From the NCBI GenBank assembly GCA_023954375.1, contig JAMLIC010000028.1, positions 55,413-119,412 on the forward strand: DNA of 64,000 nucleotides, read 5' to 3'. Below, piece by piece: positions 44,371-54,262 of this stretch. The notes under the pieces were generated by a model. It searched no databases. It was not told the DNA's origin and saw only the letters and a list, made by a program, of their open reading frames with translations. The DNA comes from Planctomycetota bacterium (GTDB lineage: Bacteria; Planctomycetota; J058). Within the stretch, counting starts at the first letter, position 1, and each line of letters starts with the position of its first letter. Both the position numbers and the translations under genes were made by a program.

Positions 44371-46970
44371 GCCGCCTGGAGGACTACGACCTCGTGCGCG
44401 TGCTGGCGAAGGGCGGCATGGGCGTCGTCCACGAGGCGGTGGAGCGCGCGACGGGGCGGCGGGTGGCGCTCAAGCGGATCCTCGGGGCGGGGGGCGACCT
44501 GGAGGCGGTCGACCGGTTCGTGGTCGAGGGGCGGGCGGTGGCGCGCCTCGACCACCCGGGCGTCGTGCGGGTCCACACGCTCGGCCGGGCGCCGGGCGGG
44601 CCGTTCCTGGTCATGGACCTCGTCACGGGCGAGTCGCTCCAGCGCCGCCTCGACCGCGGCGGGCCGCTGCCGCCCGCGGAGGCCGTGACGCTCGCCGCGG
44701 AGGTCGCCGACGCCCTGGCGCACGCGCACGCGCAGGGCGTCCTGCACCGCGACCTCAAGCCGGCGAACGTCCTCGTGGACGAGGCGGGGCGCGCGCGGCT
44801 GATCGACTTCGGGCTGGCGAAGCTGCAGGCGGGCGCCGGCTCGCTCGGGCACCTGACCCGCACGGGCGAGGTCCTGGGGACGCCGGCGTTCATGGCCCCG
44901 GAGCAGGCGGACGGCCGCCCGGTCGACGCCCGCACCGACGTCTACGGCCTCGGCGCCACGCTCTACGCCCTGCTCGCCGGGCGCCCACCGTTCGACGGGG
45001 TGAGCGCGCTCGCCGTCCTCCACGCCGTCCTGACCGCCGCGCCGACGCCCCCCTCGCGCCTGCGCCCAGGCCTCGACCCTGCGCTCGAGCGGCTCGTCCT
45101 CGCCTGCCTGGCGAAGGACCCGGCGGCGCGGCCGCCCTCGATGGACGCGCTGCGCGCCGCGCTGGCGCGTGGCGGGCAGGCCGCCCCGCGCCGCCGGGCG
45201 GCGCCGGCGGTCGTCCTGGGGCTGTCGGCGCTGCTGGGCGCGGTCGCCGCCCTCGCCGCCTGGCCCGCAGCGCGCCCGCCGGTCGACGCCTCGCGCGTCG
45301 AGGCGCCGCCGGTCGACCCGCCGCCGCCCCCGCCCCCGCCCGAGGACCCCGCCGTCGGTCTCCTCGCGGCGCTCGAGGCGGCCACGACCCCGGCCGAGGC
45401 CGTGCGCGTCGCCCGCGCGCTGATGCTCGCCGACGCGCACGCGGCGGTCGCCGCGGCGCTCGAGGAGAAGGTCGGTCACCTTCCGCCCGACGTCGAGCTC
45501 CACCTGGCGCTCCGCAGGGCGCGGGCGGGGGCCGGGGCGCTCGGCGCCGCGCTGGAGCCGCCGCCAGGGGACGACGGCCCCAAGGAGGCCTGGGTCGCGC
45601 ACGCGCGGGCGCTCGTCGCGGCCGGGCGGCGCCACGCAGCCCGGGAGGCCCTGTCGTCGGGGCCGCTGGCCGACGTCGCCCATGAGGACTCCGCCGTGCT
45701 CGTGGCGCGCGTCGAGGCGCGCGGGCCGGGCGGCCGGGGCGACGACGACGTCCGCGCGCTCCGCGGGGCGCTCCACTGGGAGCCGTGGCCCGAGGGCGTG
45801 TTCGCCTCCGCGCTCTGCCACCTCGACGCCGGCAGCCTCGAGTCCGCGGCGAGGCTGCTCGAGCAGCTCCACGCGCTGCCGCGCGACCCGACGACGACCC
45901 TCCTGGCGCCGCGGCTCGCCGCCGCGCTGCACCTCCGCCGCCAGCGACCGGCCGACGCGCGCGCGGCCCTCGACCAGGCGCTGAAGCTCGACCCGATCTG
46001 CGTGGACGCCCTGGTCGAGCGCGGGGCGCTGCTGATCAACGCGGGCGCGCCGGGGGCGGCCGAGGCGGACCTGTCCGCGGCGCTGCGGCTGGACCCCCTG
46101 GAGGTCCGCGCGTGGGAGGCCCGCGCCGCCCTGCGGCTGGCGAAGGGTGAGTTCGCCGGGGCGCGGAGCGACGCGCTCCGCGCCGCGGCGCTCCGAGGCG
46201 GCCGGGAGGGGCGCGTGCGCGTGGTCGGCCACGTCGAGGCGCTGCTCCACATGGGCCAGCCCGCGGCTGCCCTCGAGGCCGTCGAGGCGGCCCTGCCGGA
46301 GTGGGGCTCCCTCGCCCTCCGCCGCCTGCGGGGGGACGCGCTGCTGAGCGTCGGCGAGCGGGAGCGCGCGCGAGACGACTTCGTGGCGGTCCTCGAGGCG
46401 GCGGGTCCCGGTGACGTCCTCGAGTACGCCCACGCGGCGCTCCAGCTCGGGCTGTCCGACTGGGGCGGCCGGCTCGTGGACCGGCTCGAGGGCGAGCACG
46501 CCGACGAGGACGTGGACTGGCTCGAGGCCGCGCAGGCGCTCGAGGGCGGCGGGCAGCACGAGGCGGCCCTCCGCGCCGCCGACCACGCGGTCGAGCGCGG
46601 GGTGGCAGGCGGCCGCCGGGCGAGGGCGCAGGCCCTGACCCTCCTCGGCCGTCACCGGGAGGCGCTCGCCGACTGGGAGGCGGTCCTGGCCGCGTCGCCC
46701 GACGACGGCGTCGCGCTCTCGGGGCGGAGCGGGGCCCGGTGGTCGCTCGGAGACCTCGATGGCGCCCTGCAGGACGCGGACCGGGCCGTCGCGCTCGCCA
46801 GCGCCGACGGTGCGCGCGCGGCGCTCCTCGCCGAGCGCTCGAGGCTCCACGAGGCGCGCGGCGACCTCGACCTCGCGCTCCGCGACGTGGCCGAGGCCCA
46901 CCGCCTCCTGCCGCTCGACGGTCGCGCCGAGCGCGTGCGGTCGCTCGAGGCGCGCCTCCGCGCCCGGTGA
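44367..46970 (+). CDS. Ser/Thr kinase with transmembrane helix and TPR domain (second of pair)
   Basis: The 867-residue kinase has a similar plan to its upstream neighbour. The kinase domain (about 6-262) carries AKGGMGVVHEAV, VALKRI, GVLHRDLKPANVLV, LIDFGLAKL and FMAPEQA. The transmembrane helix (about 274-292, AVVLGLSALLGAVAALAAW) is followed by a Pro-rich stalk (PPPPPPPE), a less regular helical region, and TPR repeats from about 525 onward. GTG start overlaps the previous stop. The two proteins may signal as a heteromeric pair, which is inference. It converges with mfd. Confidence 0.93.
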   Translation: MSRLEDYDLVRVLAKGGMGVVHEAVERATGRRVALKRILGAGGDLEAVDRFVVEGRAVARLDHPGVVRVHTLGRAPGGPFLVMDLVTGESLQRRLDRGGPLPPAEAVTLAAEVADALAHAHAQGVLHRDLKPANVLVDEAGRARLIDFGLAKLQAGAGSLGHLTRTGEVLGTPAFMAPEQADGRPVDARTDVYGLGATLYALLAGRPPFDGVSALAVLHAVLTAAPTPPSRLRPGLDPALERLVLACLAKDPAARPPSMDALRAALARGGQAAPRRRAAPAVVLGLSALLGAVAALAAWPAARPPVDASRVEAPPVDPPPPPPPPEDPAVGLLAALEAATTPAEAVRVARALMLADAHAAVAAALEEKVGHLPPDVELHLALRRARAGAGALGAALEPPPGDDGPKEAWVAHARALVAAGRRHAAREALSSGPLADVAHEDSAVLVARVEARGPGGRGDDDVRALRGALHWEPWPEGVFASALCHLDAGSLESAARLLEQLHALPRDPTTTLLAPRLAAALHLRRQRPADARAALDQALKLDPICVDALVERGALLINAGAPGAAEADLSAALRLDPLEVRAWEARAALRLAKGEFAGARSDALRAAALRGGREGRVRVVGHVEALLHMGQPAAALEAVEAALPEWGSLALRRLRGDALLSVGERERARDDFVAVLEAAGPGDVLEYAHAALQLGLSDWGGRLVDRLEGEHADEDVDWLEAAQALEGGGQHEAALRAADHAVERGVAGGRRARAQALTLLGRHREALADWEAVLAASPDDGVALSGRSGARWSLGDLDGALQDADRAVALASADGARAALLAERSRLHEARGDLDLALRDVAEAHRLLPLDGRAERVRSLEARLRAR

Positions 46971-46974
46971 GCGG

Positions 46975-49900
46975 CTACCCCTTGCTCCGCGCCCGCCGCC
47001 GGCGCGCCCCGCGGGCGCGCAGCCGCCGCTGGCGCTCGCGCTGCGCGTCGTCGGTCGCGCCGGCGGCCTCGGCCGGCGGGACCTCGCTCAGCGGGCGCAG
47101 GACCTCGAGGAGCACGTCGAGCAGGGCGGCGTCGTCGGCGCTCGGGTCGACGACGAGGTAGAGCATGGTCGGGTCGATCGGCCGCAGCTTGTCGTGGCGG
47201 GCGCGGATGCCGCGCGCCAGCCGCTCGTGGTCGCGGCAGCGGAGCTGGAGCACCCGGTCCTGCCGGGTGATCTTCACGATCCCGTGCCCGGCGGCGCGGA
47301 TCCGGGCGCGTCGCAGCTTGAACAGGTTGTCGAGCACCTCGGGCAACGGCCCGTAGCGGTCGCGCAGCTCGACCTCGAGCTGCTCGAGCTCGTCCTCCTG
47401 CTCGGCCGAGGCGAGCTTGCGGTAGCACTCGATCTTGAGGCCGACGTCGGCCACGTAGGCGTCGGGCACGTAGGCCGGCACGTCGAGGACCAGCTCCACC
47501 TCGCCCGCCTCGAGGTCGAGGTCGTGCTCGAGGTCGAGCTCCTTCGCCTTGCCCGGGGGGCCCTGCTTGCCCTGGAGCTCGGCCATGGCCTTCTTCAGGA
47601 GCCGGCAGTAGAGGTCGTAGCCGACGTTGGCGATGTGCCCGCTCTGCTCGGCGCCGAGGACGTTGCCGGCGCCGCGGATCTCCAGGTCGCGCAGGGCGAT
47701 CTGGAACCCGGCGCCGAGGTCGCTGAACTCCTCGATGGCGCGCAGGCGCCGGGCGGCGATGTCGGACAGCCCCCCGTGCTCGGGCAGGAGCATGAACGCG
47801 TAGGCGCGCACGTCCGAGCGCCCGACGCGCCCGCGGAGCTGGTGCAGCTCCGAGAGCCCGTAGTGGTGCGCGCGGTCGACGAGGAGCGTGTTGGCGCGCC
47901 GCACGTCGAGGCCGTTCTCGATGAGCGTCGTGGCCACGAGCACGTCGGCCTCGTGCTCGAAGAAGGCCACCATGCGCTCCTCGATCTCGTGCTCGGGGAG
48001 CTGCCCGTGGGCCACGAGCACGCGCGCGGTGGGGACGAGGTCGCGGATCGTCTGCGCGAGCTCCTCGATCGACTTCACCCGGTCGTGGACGACGAACACC
48101 TGCCCGTCGCGCGCCAGCTCGCGCTCGATCGCCCGGCGCACGAGGCCCCGGCTGAAGCGGGCCACCTTCGTCTCCACCGGCGCGCGGCCGGGGGGCGGCG
48201 TCTGCAGGAGCGAGATGTCCCGCGCGCCCGAGAGCGCCATGTGGAGCGTGCGCGGGATCGGCGTGGCCGAGAGGGTCAGCACGTGGACCGTGCGCCGCAG
48301 CGCCTTGAGCCGCTCCTTGTGCTCGACGCCGAAGCGCTGCTCCTCGTCGATGATGACGAGCCCGAGGTCCTTGAAGTCGACGTCCTTCGAGAGCAGGCGG
48401 TGCGTGCCGATCAGCACGTCGACCTTGCCCGCGCGCGTGTCCTTGAGCACCTGCCGCTGCTCGGCCTGGGAGCGGAAGCGCGAGACGACGTCGACGCGCA
48501 GCGGCCACTGGGACATCCGCTCGCCGAACACGCGGTGGTGCTGGTGGGCCAGCACGGTCGTCGGCACGAGGACGGCCACCTGCTTGCCGTTCGCGGCGCA
48601 CTTGAACGCCGCGCGCACGGCGATCTCGGTCTTGCCGTAGCCGACGTCGCCGCACACGAGGCGGTCCATGGCCATGGGCCGCTCGAGGTCGGCCTTGATC
48701 TCGACGGTGACGCGCGCCTGGTCCTCGGTGTCGGTGTAGCCGAAGCTCTCCTCGAACAGGATCTGCTCGCGGTCGTCGGGCGGCAGGGCGTGACCGGCGC
48801 GCAGGCGCCGCTCGGCCTGCACCTCGAGGAGCTCGGCCGCGAGGTCGCGGGCCGCCTCGGCGGCCTTCTTCGTCTTGGCCTTCCAGCCGGTGCCGCCGAG
48901 CTTCGACAGCTTCGGCGGGACGCCGGTCGGGCCGATGTAGCGGCGGACGAGCCCGATCCGGTCGGTCGGGATGAACACGCTGCCGCCGTCGAGCTCGAGC
49001 TCGAGGAAGTCCCGCGGCTGCCCGTCGCGGTCGCGGCGCACGATCCCGCGGAAGAGCGCCACGCCGTAGCTGACGTGGACGACGGGCTGCCCCTCCTCGA
49101 GGTCGGCGAACGACTCGATCGTCTGGTGGGCCGCGCCGTAGCGGCCGCGCGGCCGCCGGGCGGCCACCTCGCCGCGGCGGTGGCGGGCGAAGAGGCGGTG
49201 CGAGGCGACGAGCCACACGCCGCGGGCCGGGTCGCGGAACCCGCCGTCGAGCGGCCAGGTGACCAGCGTCACGCCGGGCGGGTCGTCCTTCGTCCGCAGG
49301 CGGTCGGCGAGCTCCGGGGTCAGGCCGCTCTTGCCGAGGAGCTGCCCCAGGTGCTCGCGCTCGGCCTCGGTGAGGCAGGCGACCGTGAGGCGCTCGCCGC
49401 GGGCGACGGCGCGGGCGACGTCGTTGAGGACGGCGCCCGGCTCGCGGCCGGCGCCGAAGGCGTCGGCCGCCTCGAGCGGCAGCTCGAGGTCGACGGCGCC
49501 CGCGGCCAGCGGGTCCTGCTCGGCGCCCTCGCCCAGGAGGAGGAGGGCGCGCCCGCCGAGGGCGGCCTCGACCTCGGCGGGCGAGAGGAGGTCGGCCGCG
49601 CGGGCGGCGAAGCGCTCGGCGCCCTGGGCGAGGCGCGCCCGGCAGCGGGCCGGGGCGCGCAGGACGACGACGGCGTCCGGGGGGAGGTGCGCGAGCAGGC
49701 TCGCGCCCGCGGCGCGGCGCTCGCGCACGTAGGCGGCGGCCGAGAGGAGCGGGAGGACGAGGCGGTCGAGGGCCTCGATCGAGCGCTGCGAGCCGGGCTC
49801 GAAGCGGCGCAGCGACTCGACCTCCTCGCCGAACAGCTCGACGCGCACCGGGGCGGCGGCGCCGGTGGGGAAGATGTCCATGATCCCGCCGCGGATCGCG

Positions 49901-50472
49901 AACTCGCCCGGCGCCTCGACGAGCGGGACGCGGACGTGGCCAACCTGGACGAGCTGCTGCGCGAGCCCGTGCGGGTCGAGGGCGGCGCCGACGCGGACCT
50001 CGAGGGTCGCGCGCGTGGCCAGCGACGCCCCGGGGACGCGCTCGAGGAGCGAGGTCACGCCGGTGAGGAGCGCCGCGGGCGCCGGCCGCTCCTGGAGGGC
50101 CACGAGGACGCGCAGGCGCGCGCCCAGGCCGGGGCTCGGGCCGAGCGCCTCGACCAGCTCGGGGTCGTCGGGGTCGCCCTCGTCCTCGTCGGGGAGGTCG
50201 AGCGACGGGTTGCGCAGGAGCGCGCCCGGGGCGTCGTCGCCGAGGAGGGCGCGCAGGTCCTCCTCGAGGCTCGGCAGGTCGTCCTCCGCCGGGGCCACGA
50301 CGAGGACCGGCCGGCGGCGCGCGAGCGCGGCGATGAGCACGGTCTGCGCGCCCTGCGGCAGGCCGCCCATGACCACGCGGCGCCCCGCGCCGAGCGCCTC
50401 GACGGCGGTGGCGAAGGCCGGGTCGGCCTCGACGAGGCCGCGCAGCTGCTGGGCGAGGGAGGGGGAGGGCAT
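46975..50472 (-). CDS. mfd: Transcription-repair coupling factor Mfd
   Basis: The 1165-residue motor releases RNA polymerase stalled at DNA damage and recruits UvrA. ATG 50472 is preferred because GGAG lies 5 nt upstream; an ATG at 50484 in frame is the alternative. The N-terminal UvrB-like domains come first (about 1-440). The RNA-polymerase-interaction domain follows (EEGQPVVHVSYGVALFRGIV, about 470-540), then the helicase with GDVGYGKTE (Walker A), DEEQRFGV, SATPIPRT, and VLVATTLIENGLDV, and a C-terminal TRCF domain. Length and order are normal. Confidence 0.97.
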   Translation of the reverse strand: MPSPSLAQQLRGLVEADPAFATAVEALGAGRRVVMGGLPQGAQTVLIAALARRRPVLVVAPAEDDLPSLEEDLRALLGDDAPGALLRNPSLDLPDEDEGDPDDPELVEALGPSPGLGARLRVLVALQERPAPAALLTGVTSLLERVPGASLATRATLEVRVGAALDPHGLAQQLVQVGHVRVPLVEAPGEFAIRGGIMDIFPTGAAAPVRVELFGEEVESLRRFEPGSQRSIEALDRLVLPLLSAAAYVRERRAAGASLLAHLPPDAVVVLRAPARCRARLAQGAERFAARAADLLSPAEVEAALGGRALLLLGEGAEQDPLAAGAVDLELPLEAADAFGAGREPGAVLNDVARAVARGERLTVACLTEAEREHLGQLLGKSGLTPELADRLRTKDDPPGVTLVTWPLDGGFRDPARGVWLVASHRLFARHRRGEVAARRPRGRYGAAHQTIESFADLEEGQPVVHVSYGVALFRGIVRRDRDGQPRDFLELELDGGSVFIPTDRIGLVRRYIGPTGVPPKLSKLGGTGWKAKTKKAAEAARDLAAELLEVQAERRLRAGHALPPDDREQILFEESFGYTDTEDQARVTVEIKADLERPMAMDRLVCGDVGYGKTEIAVRAAFKCAANGKQVAVLVPTTVLAHQHHRVFGERMSQWPLRVDVVSRFRSQAEQRQVLKDTRAGKVDVLIGTHRLLSKDVDFKDLGLVIIDEEQRFGVEHKERLKALRRTVHVLTLSATPIPRTLHMALSGARDISLLQTPPPGRAPVETKVARFSRGLVRRAIERELARDGQVFVVHDRVKSIEELAQTIRDLVPTARVLVAHGQLPEHEIEERMVAFFEHEADVLVATTLIENGLDVRRANTLLVDRAHHYGLSELHQLRGRVGRSDVRAYAFMLLPEHGGLSDIAARRLRAIEEFSDLGAGFQIALRDLEIRGAGNVLGAEQSGHIANVGYDLYCRLLKKAMAELQGKQGPPGKAKELDLEHDLDLEAGEVELVLDVPAYVPDAYVADVGLKIECYRKLASAEQEDELEQLEVELRDRYGPLPEVLDNLFKLRRARIRAAGHGIVKITRQDRVLQLRCRDHERLARGIRARHDKLRPIDPTMLYLVVDPSADDAALLDVLLEVLRPLSEVPPAEAAGATDDAQRERQRRLRARGARRRRARSKG

Positions 50473-50587
50473 GGGAGCTCCCATGCTACCGGGGGATGGC
50501 GGGGGTGTCGGGGCGGAGGCCGGGGCAACGTTCGTGTCCGTGCCCTTGCCCATGAGGTCCGTGCGCTTTGCCAGTTGAAGCCTCTTG

Positions 50588-50708
50588 ACGTGCCCGTGCC
50601 CGTGCCCGTGCCCGTGAACGTGCCCGCTCTGCAGGTGCGGCCTTGCTCGACACGGCCGAGCATGGCGTCACCCTGGACGCGCGGGCACGGGCACGGGCAC
50701 GGGCACGT
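50588..50708. repeat. Inverted array of CGTGCC hexamers
   Basis: The left arm, 50588-50610, and the right arm, 50686-50708, are perfectly complementary over 23 nt, and the match extends to 29 nt with one mismatch. Each arm consists of tandem CGTGCC or GGGCAC hexamers. The intervening 75 nt would form the loop of a long hairpin or cruciform. Confidence 0.85.
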
Positions 50709-50710
50709 AA

Positions 50711-50780
50711 GAGTCGACGTTGGCCCGGTCGCTCCGCCGGGGTGGGGAGAGTCGACGTTCGCCCGGTCGCTCAGCCGGGG
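50711..50780. repeat. Tandem 32-nt direct repeat
   Basis: Two 32-nt copies at 50711-50742 and 50749-50780 begin GAGTCGACGTT and end GCCGGGG, with two mismatches and a 38-nt period. They follow directly on the inverted hexamer array, upstream of the enoyl-CoA hydratase gene. Confidence 0.8.
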
Positions 50781-50824
50781 CGCGGGCACGGGCGCCCTGG
50801 CCCTCGCGTGCCCCCCCGGCGACC

Positions 50825-51550
<726 letters not shown>

Positions 51551-52303
51551 TCAGGCGCGGCCGCCGCCGAGGGCGCAGGCGAGGTCGAGGAGCGGCAGGT
51601 CGCGCTCGACCGCCAGGCGCGGCACGGCCCAGGGCGAGGTCCGGCGCCGCAGGAGGCCGTCGCCGCCGTGGAGCGCGGCGCCGCGGAGCCCCGCCCGCCG
51701 CGCGGCGCGCACGACGCGCGCCGGGGCGCCGGAGGGCAGCGCGATGAGCACGACCGGCTGGCCGATCGCCGCCTCGAGGCGGAGGCGCGCCCCGCGCAGG
51801 GCGTCGACCAGCGGGCCCTCGACCGGGCGCCGCGTCCACTGGACGCCCACCTCGACCCCCGTCGCGGCGAGGTGCGCCAGGTCGGCCGCGGGCAGGAGCG
51901 GCTCGGGGCGGCCCTCGCCCACGTCGAGGGCGTCCTGCCCCAGCCGGTCGGGCGGGAAGAAGAGCGTCGCGCGCGCGAGCCCGGCGCGCCGCAGGGCGGG
52001 CCACACGGCGCGCGCGAACGCGGCCCACGGGCCGTCGAAGGTGAGGGCCACGCGTCGCCCGGGGCGGCCGCGCCAGGCGACGGCCTCGGTGAGGGTCACC
52101 GCCTCGTAGCCGCGCCGGACGAGGTGGCGGAGCTGCGCCTCGAGCTGGCTCATGGGCAGCCGCTGGTCGTTGATCGCCGACCCGGGCAGGGTCGGGCCCA
52201 CGAGGTGGTAGCGCAGCACCGGCGTGGCCGGGCCGGCGCGCAGGGCGCGGAGCGCCAGCGCGCCCGCCCCGACCGCGCCCGCGGCCGCCGTCGTGAGGAT
52301 CAT
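51551..52303 (-). CDS. Polysaccharide deacetylase-like protein
   Basis: About 250 residues from ATG 52303 (MILTTAAAGAVGAGALALRA); in-frame GTG 52318 and TTG 52327 are alternatives. An N-terminal hydrophobic helix may anchor it. Motifs of the NodB fold are RYHLVGP, YEAVTLTEAV, RRVALTFDGPWAAFARAVWPAL, ARATLFFPPDRLG and GVEVGVQWT. The usual metal ligand pair is altered: TFDDG reads TFDGP and SHT is QWT. It may therefore be catalytically changed. It follows a glycosyltransferase, so envelope glycan metabolism is likely. Confidence 0.75.
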   Translation of the reverse strand: MILTTAAAGAVGAGALALRALRAGPATPVLRYHLVGPTLPGSAINDQRLPMSQLEAQLRHLVRRGYEAVTLTEAVAWRGRPGRRVALTFDGPWAAFARAVWPALRRAGLARATLFFPPDRLGQDALDVGEGRPEPLLPAADLAHLAATGVEVGVQWTRRPVEGPLVDALRGARLRLEAAIGQPVVLIALPSGAPARVVRAARRAGLRGAALHGGDGLLRRRTSPWAVPRLAVERDLPLLDLACALGGGRA

Positions 52304-52330
52304 CGCGCCCGGGGTCACCGCCGGCAAATG

Positions 52331-53514
52331 CTACAGGATCGCGTCGAGGATGCCGCGGGCCGCGGCCAGGGCGGCGTCGCGGCCGGGGGGGACGGGGCGG
52401 GTCGCCTCGACGCCCGCCCGCGCGAGCGCCGGCGGGACGGGGGGCCAGGCCTCGCCCGGGAGCTCGCCGCCGGCGACCGGCAGGCCGGGGGCGAGGAGCA
52501 GGTGCGCGCCGCGGGGCGCGGCGCGGGTCCGCCGCCGCGGCGACGACCGCCGTCACCTCGGCCGCGCCGTCGGGCGCGGCGCGGCGGCGCGGCCGGGGCG
52601 AGGTCGAGCAGGACCTCGAGCTCGAGCGGGCCGTCGCCGGGCGGACCGAGGCCCAGCGCCGCGCGCGCGGCGTCGGCGTCGGGACCCACGACGCGCGCGG
52701 CCACGTCGGCGAGCGGCCGCGCGACCAGGCCGCGGCGGCAGCGCGAGAGGAAGAAGCCGCGGGCGACGTAGCGCCAGTTCGGCGAGCGCTTGCGCTTGCC
52801 GAGGAAGGTCGGGTCGACCTCGTGCCACAGGTGCAGGCAGCGGGCCTCGGTGATGGCCACCTGCGCGGCGAAGCCCCGCGCGACCAGGCGCCGGCGCAGG
52901 TCGTCGTCCTCGTGGCCCCAGCCCTCGAAGCGCTCGTCGAGGCCGTTGACCGCCTCGAGGGTCGCGCGCGGGAGCGAGCAGTTCGACGTCATGAGGCGCG
53001 GCCGGTCGCGCTTGACCCCGAGCAGGCGGTAGAGCGCCGCCTTGCGCGCGACCCGGCGCAGGCGCCGGACCTCGCGCGCCGGCGCGGCCGCGAAGGCCTC
53101 GCCCGAGGCGATCCGCGGGAGCGTGACGGCCGCCGTCTCGTCGGGCTCGAGCATGTGGCGCTCGGCGACGACGAAGCGCCCGGGCGCCTGGGCCGCGAGG
53201 TGCTGCGCGAGGAGGTCGGGCCAGGGGACACAGTCGCCGTCGAGGAGGACGAGCGTCTCCCCGCGCGCGGCGCGCGCGCCGAGGTTGCGGACCGCCGCGG
53301 CCCGGAAGCCGCGGTGCTCCTGCCACAGGTGCCGCACCTCGAACGGAGCCCTCGCCCGGACGTCCTCGACGAGCGCCCGCGTCGCCGCGCCCGACCCGTC
53401 GTCGGAGACGAGGACCTCGAAGCCCGCGAGCGTCTGGTGGCGGAGCCCCTCGAGCGCCCGCGCGAGGTCGTGCGGCCGCTCGAAGGTGGAGACGATGACG
53501 CTCAGGCGGGGCAT
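52331..53514 (-). CDS. Family 2 glycosyltransferase, C-terminal reading frame shifted twice
   Basis: Residues 1-320 read cleanly as a GT-A transferase: RLSVIVSTFERPHDLARAL, VSDDGSGAAT, VLLDGDCVPWPDLLAQHL (the DxD-like DGD) and a glycosyltransferase C-terminal region with GWGHEDDDLRRRL. It resembles the chondroitin-polymerase-like or GT2/GT27 group. Near 52580 the frame changes to one reading PDGAAEVTAVVAAAADP. Near 52520 it changes again to GAHLLLAPGLPVAGGELPGEAWPPV, which ends at TAG 52331-52333. In the original frame the tail is Arg/Pro nonsense ending at 52315. Sequence error is the simplest explanation. Confidence 0.8.
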
Positions 53515-53616
53515 GGTCCGTCGCGCTCGCCCCCCTGGTCGCTCCGCGAAGTGACGAGGAGACGAGGGTCCGGCTCCTCGGCCACGGGCGGAACGCAGCC
53601 ATGAGCGTCGATCACA

Positions 53617-54177
53617 CTACCTACGGGTGCGCCAGATCTCGGCCTTCTTGGTGATGATCTTGTCGATCAGGCCGTAGCTGCGGGACTCCTCCGAGCTGAG
53701 CCAGAAGTCGCGCTTCGCCTTCTCCGAGACCTCCTCGACCGTGCGGCCGCACGCCTTGGCGATGATCTCGAAGTACATGTGGCGCAGCGCCTTCATGTTC
53801 TCGGCCTTGATCTCGATGTCGGCCGCCGTGCCGCTCGCGCCGCCGCTGGGCTGGTGGATCATGAAGCGCGAGCTGGGCAGCGAGTAGCGGTTCTCCTTCT
53901 CGGCGGCGAGCAGGATCACGATGCCGGCGCTGGCGCACAGGCCGTTGACCAGCGTGAACACCGGGCACGACGTGGCGCGCAGGGTGTCGTGGATGCCGAG
54001 GCCCGTGTAGGCCTCGCCGCCCGGCGAGTTGATCGTGACGAGGATCGGGTCGCTCGGGCTCTCCGCCTCCATGTAGTTGACGAGGCGCGAGATCTCGCCG
54101 GCCATCGACGAGTTCACGTCCTCCGAGATGACGATGGTGCGGCTCTTGATGACCAGCTCGAGCTCGCGGTCGTTCAC
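53617..54177 (-). CDS. ClpP-like serine protease, short N-terminus variant
   Basis: The 186-residue protein has the ClpP fold and triad: oxyanion SPGGEAYTGLGIHD, nucleophile in GLCASAGIVILLAAE (canonical QAASMGA), His in RFMIHQPSGG, and Asp near KRDFWLSSEESRSYGLID. The start is GTG 54177 behind GGAGG. The region before the first strand is only about 15 residues, so the axial-loop segment that normally gates the pore and contacts ClpX is absent or very short. No clpX is adjacent. It may be a second, specialised ClpP. Its G+C is slightly lower than that of its neighbours. Confidence 0.88.
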   Translation of the reverse strand: MNDRELELVIKSRTIVISEDVNSSMAGEISRLVNYMEAESPSDPILVTINSPGGEAYTGLGIHDTLRATSCPVFTLVNGLCASAGIVILLAAEKENRYSLPSSRFMIHQPSGGASGTAADIEIKAENMKALRHMYFEIIAKACGRTVEEVSEKAKRDFWLSSEESRSYGLIDKIITKKAEIWRTRR

Positions 54178-54262
54178 GTGGATCCTCCAGTGTGTGCGGT
54201 GGGGTGGTCCCCCGGGAGGTCGGTAGTCTAGCGCGGGTTCGTCCGGCGGGGAGGGCGACGCG

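Larger units (their letters stand above)
50473..50824. other. Repeat-rich divergent intergenic region
   Basis: This 350-nt gap between the divergent mfd and enoyl-CoA hydratase genes holds the hexamer inverted repeat and the direct repeat pair listed separately. Promoters for both genes must be here, but I see no convincing box. Short frames across it encode only Cys-Pro or Ala-Arg runs and are rejected. Confidence 0.55.
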
